A DNA stretch of 5,174 nucleotides. Origin: Pseudomonadota bacterium. Its GTDB lineage: Bacteria > Pseudomonadota > Gammaproteobacteria > Competibacterales > Competibacteraceae. How positions within the stretch are numbered: the stretch's first letter is position 1; every line of letters begins with the position of its first letter. The notes below the pieces were generated by a model. The model had not been told where the DNA came from and made no database searches. It was given only the letters and a program-made list of their open reading frames with translations. The position numbers and the translations under genes were made by a program. The DNA lies in contig JAGTSD010000152.1 of assembly GCA_018262135.1 (NCBI GenBank), positions 1 through 5,174 of the forward strand, read 5' to 3'. This document shows positions 1-4,443 of this stretch, in pieces.

Positions 1-15
1 AGCGGTGGCGGACAT
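1..15 (-). CDS. Start of an unidentified minus-strand gene, cut by the window edge
   Basis: Only the first five codons would be inside the window (Met-Ser-Ala-Thr-Ala, ATG at 15-13). The call rests on a Shine-Dalgarno-like GGAG (25-28 on the plus strand, read in reverse) placed 9 bases before the ATG. It also fits the position, 75 bases after the stop of the ABC transporter and in the same direction, so the two could be co-transcribed. No hairpin terminator is visible in the gap 16-90. Nothing can be said about function. A chance ATG behind a purine run is the alternative. Confidence 0.35.
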
Positions 16-90
16 AACTGAGGTCTCCGTTAAACGCGCCGAGTCACAACGCTGATTTTGCCACGGATAGAGGTTCGACGCCCGGCCCTG

Positions 91-1920
91 TCATTCCATT
101 CCCAGCAGCGCCCGCTCCTCGTCCAGGGCAGCCTGTTCCCGTTGCTGCAAGGCCCACATCTGCGCGTACAAGCCGCCCTGTTGCAGCAGTTCGCGGTGGC
201 TGCCCTGCTCCCGCACCCGGCCATGATCCAGCACCAGGATTTGATCGGCGTCCACGATGGTGGACAGGCGGTGGGCGATCACCAGGGTCGTATGTTCGGC
301 GGCCACCGCGCGCAGGGCCTGCAAAATCGCCTGTTCGGAGCGGCTGTCCAGCGCCGAGGTCGCCTCGTCGAAGATCAGGATGCGCGGCCGCTTGAGGATG
401 GCCCGCGCTATCGCCACCCGCTGCTTCTCGCCGCCCGACAGCTTCAACCCCCGCTCGCCGACCACCGTCTCGTAACCGGCCGGCAGCGCAGCGATAAAGT
501 CGTGTAACTGCGCCATCCGGACGGCGGCGATGATCTCGTCCTGGCTGGCGTCGGGCCTGGCGTAGGCCAGGTTGTAATACAGCGTGTCGTTGAACAGCAC
601 GGTGTCCTGCGGAACGATGCCGATAGCGGCGCGCAAGCTCCGCTGGGTGACGGTGCGAATGTCCTGCCCATCCACGAGCACGCGCCCGCCTGTGGCGTCG
701 TAGAACCGGAACAGCAACCGCGCCAGGGTGGACTTGCCGGCCCCACTGGCCCCGACCACCGCCAGCTTGCGCCCCGGCGGCACCGTAAAACTCACGTCGA
801 ACAGGATCTGCCGATCCGGCTGATAGCCAAAATCCACCTGCTCGAACCGCAACTCGCCCTGCGTCACCCGCAATTCGGTTGCAACCGGCGCGTCGCGGAT
901 TTCCGGGGTCCGCTCGAACAGCCGCACCAAATCGTCCATGTCGGCCAGCGCGTATTTGATCTGCCGGTAGACGATGCCGAGGAAATTCAGCGGGATGAAT
1001 AGTTGCAGCAACAGGGCGTTGACCAGCACCAGATCGCCCAGGGTCATCTGACCGGCGGCGACCTGACCGGCGGCGACGACCATCATCACCGTCACCCCGA
1101 CGGCGATAATCGTACCCTGGCCGAAGTTGAGCACCGACATCGAGGTCTGGCTGAGCACGGCGCTGTTTTCCCACGCCGCCAGGGTGGCGTCGCAGCGGCG
1201 CAATTCCCAATCCTCGTTGCCGAAATACTTGACCGTTTCGTAGTTGATCAAGCTTTCGATGGCCTCGTTGCCCGCCTGCGATTCCAGCCGGTTCATCAAA
1301 TGACGATGTTCCATCCGCCAGTTGGTGATCGCCAGGGTGAAAGCGACGTAGACGACGACGCTGCCAAAGATGATCAGCGTGAAGATCGCGGGATAGCGGC
1401 CGAGCAGCAACCCTGCCGCCAGCAGGAATTCCACAATCACCGGCAGGATGCTGAACGCCAGATAGTTCAGCAGCGTGCTCAGGCTGCGCGCGCCCCGCTC
1501 CAGGTCGCGGCTGATGGCCCCGGTCTTGCGCTCCAGATGGAACCGCAGCGACAGATCGTGCAGGTGCGCCAGGGTACGCAGGGTCAGCCGGCGCATGGCG
1601 CGGTAGCGGACCCGGGCGAACAGCACGTCCCGCAACTCGCTGAACAGGGCATTGCCCAGTTTCAACGCCCCGTAGGCCAGCAGCAGCGTCACCGGCAGCA
1701 TGACCACAGCTTGTTGGCGAGCGTCCAGACCGTCCACGATCTGCTTGAGTATGAGTGGCACGCCAATGTTGGCGACCTTGGCCAGCACGAGGCAACTTAA
1801 CGCCAGCAACACCCGGCCTCGATATTCCCAGAGATACGGCAATAGCGCGCGCAGATTGGCACGGTCCCGGCGTTCCTGATGCGGAGATTCGGTATGGCGG
1901 AAATCGGGCCGCATGAGCAT
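91..1920 (-). CDS. Atm1/HMT-type ABC half-transporter (fused permease and ATPase)
   Basis: A 609-residue inner-membrane ABC exporter half-molecule, expected to work as a homodimer. Residues about 25-325 form the six-helix membrane domain, and 355-595 form the nucleotide-binding domain. Visible motifs are Walker A GASGAGKST (390-398, Lys396), Q-loop Gln438 in VPQD, signature LSGGE (494-498), Walker B ILIFDE (514-519), D-loop SALD (522-525) and H-loop His550. The cytoplasmic-loop motif NYETVKYFGNE (226-236), together with SMSVLNFGQ, is typical of the Atm1/HMT1 subfamily. Characterised members export glutathione-linked metal or sulfur species, and that substrate is inferred here. Length is normal for the family. 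The start offers two in-frame ATGs (1920 and 1914) and only a weak AGG just upstream, so either could be used. A terminator hairpin lies 14 bases before the start. Lipid A exporter MsbA is a less likely alternative because the loop motif is Atm1-like. Confidence 0.93.
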   Translation of the reverse strand: MLMRPDFRHTESPHQERRDRANLRALLPYLWEYRGRVLLALSCLVLAKVANIGVPLILKQIVDGLDARQQAVVMLPVTLLLAYGALKLGNALFSELRDVLFARVRYRAMRRLTLRTLAHLHDLSLRFHLERKTGAISRDLERGARSLSTLLNYLAFSILPVIVEFLLAAGLLLGRYPAIFTLIIFGSVVVYVAFTLAITNWRMEHRHLMNRLESQAGNEAIESLINYETVKYFGNEDWELRRCDATLAAWENSAVLSQTSMSVLNFGQGTIIAVGVTVMMVVAAGQVAAGQMTLGDLVLVNALLLQLFIPLNFLGIVYRQIKYALADMDDLVRLFERTPEIRDAPVATELRVTQGELRFEQVDFGYQPDRQILFDVSFTVPPGRKLAVVGASGAGKSTLARLLFRFYDATGGRVLVDGQDIRTVTQRSLRAAIGIVPQDTVLFNDTLYYNLAYARPDASQDEIIAAVRMAQLHDFIAALPAGYETVVGERGLKLSGGEKQRVAIARAILKRPRILIFDEATSALDSRSEQAILQALRAVAAEHTTLVIAHRLSTIVDADQILVLDHGRVREQGSHRELLQQGGLYAQMWALQQREQAALDEERALLGME

Positions 1921-1926
1921 TGGCCT

Positions 1927-1960
1927 AAATAAAGAAGGGCCACCCCGGAGGATGGCCCTT
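1927..1960 (-). terminator. Rho-independent terminator after the cytochrome c gene
   Basis: A perfect 8-base-pair stem, AAGGGCCA (1960-1953 read on the minus strand) with TGGCCCTT (1942-1935), closes a 10-base loop. It is followed by the T-rich tail CTTTATTT (1934-1927). It starts 28 bases after the cytochrome stop codon, so it fits as that gene's terminator. Its tail ends only six bases before the ABC transporter ATG, so it may also act within the transporter leader. Confidence 0.7.
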
Positions 1961-1988
1961 GCGTCACAAGGGGATCGAAGGCAACAGA

Positions 1989-2477
1989 TTAATTCGCGGT
2001 ATCCGTCTTGATGCCAGTTTCACCCAGCATGTAAGTGACGGCATCCTTGATGTTGACTTCGGACAACGCGGGATTGCCACCCTTGGCCGGCATGCCACGA
2101 ATGCCATTGACAGCATTTTTTACCAGGGTGTCCATGCCCTGGGCAAAGCGCGGCTCCCACTGATCCTTGGCGCCGACCTTGGGGGCGCCCGCCGCGCCCG
2201 TCGCATGGCAAGCCATGCAGACCTTGTTATAAACCTCCTGGCCAGACAACTTCAGTTCGGCGCCAGCGGGTTGGGGCACGGCAATAGCGACCCGGGCGAC
2301 CGGTTTGATGCGTTCGACCGCGGCGACCTGCTTGCGCGAACCATCGTCGGGCGCAACGTTGCCGACGACACCTACCAGAGCGCCTACCATGAACAGCACT
2401 GCGGCCAGCAGCACCAGCGCCGAGATCAGGGCGACGAAGGTGGTGACAAAGGATTTTTCTGCGACTTGCGAGCTCAC
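1989..2477 (-). CDS. Membrane-anchored class I cytochrome c, c5 type
   Basis: A 162-residue protein with an N-terminal membrane segment (about residues 10-40), no obvious signal peptidase site, a Pro/Ala/Val-rich linker (about 42-75) and one haem c domain (about 76-155). The covalent haem site is CMACH (Cys87, Cys90, His91). Met129 in RGMPAKGG is the likely distal iron ligand. GAPKVG, WEPR and AVTYM are typical of the cytochrome c5 family. It should sit on the periplasmic face of the inner membrane and carry electrons in respiration, though the partner is not shown by the sequence. The start is GTG, chosen because a strong GAGGTGA ribosome site lies 7 bases upstream and the next residues lead directly into the anchor. 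A promoter is proposed at 2658-2687 and a hairpin terminator follows. No oxidase genes are adjacent. Confidence 0.93.
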   Translation of the reverse strand: MSSQVAEKSFVTTFVALISALVLLAAVLFMVGALVGVVGNVAPDDGSRKQVAAVERIKPVARVAIAVPQPAGAELKLSGQEVYNKVCMACHATGAAGAPKVGAKDQWEPRFAQGMDTLVKNAVNGIRGMPAKGGNPALSEVNIKDAVTYMLGETGIKTDTAN

Positions 2478-2584
2478 ACTCTCACCTCACTGAACGCATT
2501 CTCAACCTGCTCATTCCCGGCAGCATCGCGGTGGACCTGGCTCGACTCGAACACTTCCCCCTGGTTCGGGTCGGGGGTTCGCAC
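2474..2584 (-). CDS. Candidate small leader ORF overlapping the cytochrome c start
   Basis: An open frame on the minus strand ends with TGA at 2476-2474, sharing GTGA with the GTG start of the cytochrome gene. That 4-base overlap is typical of translationally coupled genes. From the only usual start, GTG at 2584, it would encode 36 residues beginning with MRTPDPNQGEVFES and ending NAFSEVRV. The frame stays open up to a TAA at 2638-2636, and an ATA codon at 2626 would give 50 residues. Third codon positions are mostly G or C, as in the neighbouring genes. Against it, there is no good ribosome site before the GTG, I recognise no family, and the cytochrome has its own strong ribosome site. It may simply be untranslated leader. 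The overlap is seen directly and the coding status is inferred. Confidence 0.25.
   Translation of the reverse strand: MRTPDPNQGEVFESSQVHRDAAGNEQVENAFSEVRV
2482..2488 (-). promoter_or_regulatory. Ribosome binding site fixing the cytochrome c GTG start
   Basis: Read on the minus strand this is GAGGTGA, close to a full anti-Shine-Dalgarno match. Seven bases separate the GAGG core from the GTG at 2477. There is no in-frame ATG near the start of the membrane anchor, so this site decides the start. Confidence 0.75.
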
Positions 2585-2657
2585 GATGGCGCCGTGGGTG
2601 GGAAGGTCTGGGTTTGGGCTTTTTATGTTGCTGTTTTAGGCAAAACTACACGCACTG

Positions 2658-2687
2658 ATTATAGCGTTATTTAGCGGGGTCTGAAAA
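2658..2687 (-). promoter_or_regulatory. Sigma-70-type promoter, probably for the cytochrome c gene
   Basis: On the minus strand there is a perfect -10 box TATAAT (2663-2658) with an 18-base spacer to a -35-like TTTTCA (2687-2682, 4 of 6 consensus positions). Transcription would start near 2651 and give a leader of about 170 bases before the cytochrome GTG. The -10 box is strong evidence on its own and the -35 is moderate. Confidence 0.5.
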
Positions 2688-2752
2688 CCGCCGCTCTACC
2701 TCGGTCGAAAGTGAACCGCCAGGCGATTTTATCAAAACCACCCGCCAAGGGC

Positions 2753-2781
2753 TGGACGCAAGGCTACCCACTGGGCATAAT
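2753..2781 (+). promoter_or_regulatory. Sigma-70-type promoter for the tRNA-Arg gene
   Basis: A -35-like TGGACG (2753-2758, 4 of 6) is separated by 17 bases from a -10-like CATAAT (2776-2781, 5 of 6). The start would fall near 2788, about 9 bases before the mature tRNA 5' end, leaving a short leader for RNase P removal. Confidence 0.4.
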
Positions 2782-2796
2782 ATTCGTCTTTTCAGC

Positions 2797-2873
2797 GCGC
2801 CCGTAGCTCAGTTGGATAGAGTGTTGGCCTCCGAAGCCAAAGGTCGTGGGTTCAAGTCCCGCCGGGCGCGCCA
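2797..2873 (+). tRNA. tRNA-Arg, anticodon CCG
   Basis: A complete cloverleaf of 77 bases. The 7-bp acceptor stem GCGCCCG (2797-2803) pairs with CGGGCGC (2863-2869). The D arm is GCTC/GAGT (2806-2809, 2819-2822) with loop AGTTGGATA. The anticodon stem TTGGC/GCCAA (2824-2828, 2836-2840) holds loop CTCCGAA, giving anticodon CCG at 2831-2833, which reads the arginine codon CGG. The T arm GTGGG/CCCGC (2846-2850, 2858-2862) has loop TTCAAGT. The discriminator base is G2870, and the terminal CCA (2871-2873) is encoded. No defects are visible, so it should be functional. Its 3' half appears to have been used as an integration site, since an integrase tail abuts it. Confidence 0.97.
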
Positions 2874-3034
2874 GTCTTTTCAAGTGGTTGCGGCGTTTTT
2901 TCCACGTCAGGAATAAGACCAGCGTGACCAAATCGTGACACCTTTTCCAAAACCGCCACGGCAGCCTGGACATTTTTGGGCGCCAAGTGCGCGTAGCGTT
3001 CGGTCATCTCGATGCTGGCGTGGCCCAGTAAAAG
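2852..3034 (-). pseudogene. C-terminal remnant of a tyrosine-recombinase integrase at the tRNA-Arg
   Basis: The minus-strand frame read from 3034 gives LLGHASIEMTERYAHLAP and then NVQAAVAVLEK, the classic end of phage and island integrases. The Tyr codon at 2995-2993 (in RYAHL) matches the nucleophile, and His at 3022-3020 (in LGH) is the conserved last-box histidine. Upstream of about 3034 the frame stays open but no longer resembles an integrase. The catalytic Arg and HxxR box and the N-terminal domains are therefore missing. There is no start codon or ribosome site of its own, so it cannot make an active enzyme. The frame runs into the tRNA and stops at TGA 2854-2852 inside the T loop. Integrase genes pointing at the tRNA 3' end are the usual layout of tRNA-targeting elements, so this is read as the scar of a deleted element. 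Family assignment is by eye from the motif. Confidence 0.85.
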
Positions 3035-3038
3035 TAGG

Positions 3039-3075
3039 GGCGCTCCCGTTCTGGTCCAAGGGAAGCGCCTTTTTT
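3039..3075 (+). terminator. Strong rho-independent terminator downstream of the tRNA and integrase scar
   Basis: GGCGCTCCC (3039-3047) pairs with GGGAAGCGCC (3060-3069), nine base pairs with one bulged A. A 12-base loop lies between the arms and six Ts (3070-3075) follow. In the plus direction it would end transcripts from the tRNA. In the minus direction the same hairpin follows the stop of the small ORF 3076-3180, with a weaker CTTTTA tail, so it may act both ways. Confidence 0.75.
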
Positions 3076-3180
3076 CTATCCCGCAATCTCCAACAGTTCT
3101 TCAGTGGTCGGCGGGCGCGTTTTGGACGTCTTGAAATGTAGCGGATTTTCTCCGCATTGCCGGAGCAAGCGCGTGGCCAT
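3076..3180 (-). CDS. Unidentified 34-residue ORF, possibly a gene remnant
   Basis: ATG at 3180 and TAG at 3078-3076 enclose 34 codons, starting MATRLLRQCGE and ending PPTTEELLEIAG. Codon choice looks compatible with a coding sequence. The frame stays open for about 16 codons upstream of the ATG, to a TGA. No clear ribosome site precedes the ATG. The stop lies directly beside the hairpin at 3039-3075, which could serve as its terminator. I recognise no family. It could be a genuine small protein, the tail of a gene lost together with the nearby integrase, or chance. The open frame is seen directly and expression is not supported. Confidence 0.2.
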   Translation of the reverse strand: MATRLLRQCGENPLHFKTSKTRPPTTEELLEIAG

Positions 3181-3270
3181 GGATTCCACTTTATTTTGCG
3201 AGCGCGCCGAAACGGCAAATCAATGCGTGGCAGACCGACCATCCTCACGATCGAATTTCGAGATAACGCG

Positions 3271-3390
3271 ATGAAATACCTGGCTATTGCTGTGCTCCTG
3301 GCCATCGTCGTGGGAGCGATCATCCACTACGTCAACCACGACGGTCACCCACTCCCGGCCGAAACCAGTTCGGGGTGGATGCAACGGTAA
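3271..3390 (+). CDS. Candidate small single-pass membrane protein, 39 residues
   Basis: ATG at 3271 and TAA at 3388-3390 enclose 39 codons. The product begins MKYLAIAVLLAIVVGAIIHY, a near-ideal hydrophobic segment of about 18 residues after one Lys. A short polar tail follows (HDGHPLPAETSS). This shape fits a small inner-membrane protein with its N-terminus inside, or a signal-anchor peptide. A weak purine run (GAGATA, 3260-3265) lies five bases before the ATG. The frame stays open upstream to an ATG at 3157, but the longer version adds Arg-rich sequence with no membrane-protein character, so the shorter start is preferred. No family is recognised. It has no visible promoter and no terminator, and it ends 166 bases before cysteine synthase. 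Confidence 0.4.
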   Translation: MKYLAIAVLLAIVVGAIIHYVNHDGHPLPAETSSGWMQR

Positions 3391-3506
3391 CTCGCCTGGC
3401 CTGCTCTGCCTGGCGGTCGTGGGTGAGACCGAAGCCGATATGAGCGCGATAACCGAGGTGGCTATCGCCGCGTTCCAGACCCTGGGGATGTCTTTTATTC
3501 CCTTGA
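3391..3506 (+). other. Unassigned stretch before cysteine synthase
   Basis: Between the small membrane ORF and the cysK promoter I see no RNA gene, repeat or hairpin terminator. One plus-strand frame is open and reads somewhat protein-like (LLCLAVVGETEADMSAITEV) to a stop at 3515-3517. It is in a different frame from 3271-3390 and has no ribosome site. It could be degraded coding sequence or chance in GC-rich DNA. Confidence 0.3.
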
Positions 3507-3535
3507 TTCACGAATAATTTTTCAATCGCTAAAAT
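3507..3535 (+). promoter_or_regulatory. Sigma-70-type promoter for cysteine synthase
   Basis: A -35-like TTCACG (3507-3512, 4 of 6) lies 17 bases before a -10-like TAAAAT (3530-3535, 5 of 6). The surrounding bases are AT-rich. The start would be near 3542, giving a leader of about 14 bases that still includes the GGAG ribosome site at 3547-3550. An alternative -35 TTGATT (3503-3508) would need an overlong 21-base spacer. No CysB-type site could be recognised by eye. Confidence 0.4.
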
Positions 3536-3555
3536 CCATCAATTCCGGAGATTAC

Positions 3556-4443
3556 ATGTTAACCCATACCGTTCTTGAGTTAATCGGCAATACGCCACTA
3601 ATCCGCTTGAACGGGGAAAATATTTTTGCCAAGGCAGAATTTCTCAATCCAGGTGGCAGTATCAAAGATCGTGTGGCGCTGGCGATGATTGAGGGGGCGG
3701 AACACGCCGGTCGATTACATGCCAACTCCATTATCGTCGAGCCGACTTCAGGCAATACCGGGATTGGGATCGCGTTGATCGGGCAATTAAAGGGTTACCG
3801 GGTACGGATTGTGATGCCGGAAGATATGAGCGAAGAGCGGAAGAAGCTAATTCACGCTTTGGGTGCGGAACTGGTACTGACGCCGGCGCACGCCAGCATT
3901 AAAGGGGCAGTTGAGCGAGCGCGCCAAATGGCGGTTGAAGAGCCGAATGTCTTTGTGCCACAGCAGTTTGAAAATCCCGATAATCCGCGTGTTCATTATG
4001 AAACTACTGCACGCGAACTGTGGCAACAAATGGCAGGTGACGTAGCATGTTTTGTGGCCGGAGTGGGAAGCGGTGGCACCCTGCAGGGCGTAGGTAAATT
4101 TCTCAAAGAACAAAACCCTACAATAAAAGTAGTAGCGGTCGAACCCAGGAATGTCTCTGCCATTCTTGGACATGAGCCGGGACTGCATCAGATTCAGGGT
4201 ATCGGCGATGGTTTTGTACCGGACGTGCTCGATCTTTCTCTGATAGACGAGGTCGTAGAGGTTTCCGACGATGATGCGATTGCCACCACCCGGCGTTTGG
4301 GCAGGGAAAACGGCTTGCTGGTAGGTATCAGCTCGGGAGCCAACGTCTGGGCAGCCCGGCAGTTGGCCGCCCGGAATACCGGCAATGTAGCGACCATTTT
4401 GGCTGACCGAGCGGAACGTTACTTCAGCACCTCGCTCCTCTAA
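3556..4443 (+). CDS. cysK: Cysteine synthase (O-acetylserine sulfhydrylase, CysK-type)
   Basis: A 295-residue cytosolic, PLP-dependent fold-type II enzyme that makes L-cysteine from O-acetyl-L-serine and sulfide, the last step of sulfur assimilation. ELIGNTPLIRL (8-18) is the family opening. NPGGSIKDR (31-39) carries Lys37 for the PLP Schiff base. PTSGNTGIG (63-71) is the substrate loop, and QQFENPDNP and IQGIGDGF are further family motifs. GVGSGGT (169-175) binds the PLP phosphate. GISSGAN (257-263) holds the Ser expected near the pyridine nitrogen. The C-terminus AERYFSTSLL is the usual CysK ending. Length is slightly below the usual 300-320. The start is supported by GGAG at 3547-3550, five bases upstream. 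CysM and cystathionine-beta-synthase-like paralogues share the fold, so the symbol is less certain than the family. GC is about 52% in a hand count of 3601-3840, lower than the neighbours. It is a lone gene that overlaps the convergent aminopeptidase by 20 bases. Confidence 0.92.
   Translation: MLTHTVLELIGNTPLIRLNGENIFAKAEFLNPGGSIKDRVALAMIEGAEHAGRLHANSIIVEPTSGNTGIGIALIGQLKGYRVRIVMPEDMSEERKKLIHALGAELVLTPAHASIKGAVERARQMAVEEPNVFVPQQFENPDNPRVHYETTARELWQQMAGDVACFVAGVGSGGTLQGVGKFLKEQNPTIKVVAVEPRNVSAILGHEPGLHQIQGIGDGFVPDVLDLSLIDEVVEVSDDDAIATTRRLGRENGLLVGISSGANVWAARQLAARNTGNVATILADRAERYFSTSLL

Noticed and set aside
44..1795. A 583-codon minus-strand frame inside the ABC transporter gene
   Set aside because: It is the shadow of the transporter in another frame. 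Its product is Arg/Gly/Ala-rich with no domain, while the other frame has every ABC motif.
1003..1800. A 265-codon plus-strand frame opposite the transporter
   Set aside because: The composition (Gln/His/Asp-rich) and lack of motifs mark it as an antisense artefact of GC-rich coding DNA.
1959..2639. A 226-codon plus-strand frame opposite the cytochrome gene
   Set aside because: It covers the cytochrome coding sequence, which has a clear haem motif and ribosome site on the other strand. No family is visible in the plus frame.
2764..2973. A 69-codon minus-strand frame containing PAGLEPTTFGFGG
   Set aside because: That peptide is the well-known artefact of translating a tRNA gene in reverse, and the frame simply crosses tRNA-Arg.
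3112..3119. CGGGCGCG repeating the tRNA 3' end, considered as attR
   Set aside because: Only 8 bases match and the flanks do not extend it, which is expected by chance in GC-rich DNA.
2907..3323. A 138-codon minus-strand frame across the integrase scar
   Set aside because: It reads the integrase remnant in the wrong frame and is Arg-rich without motifs.
3847..4188. A 113-codon minus-strand frame inside cysK
   Set aside because: It lies wholly opposite conserved cysteine synthase motifs and shows no ribosome site or recognisable family.
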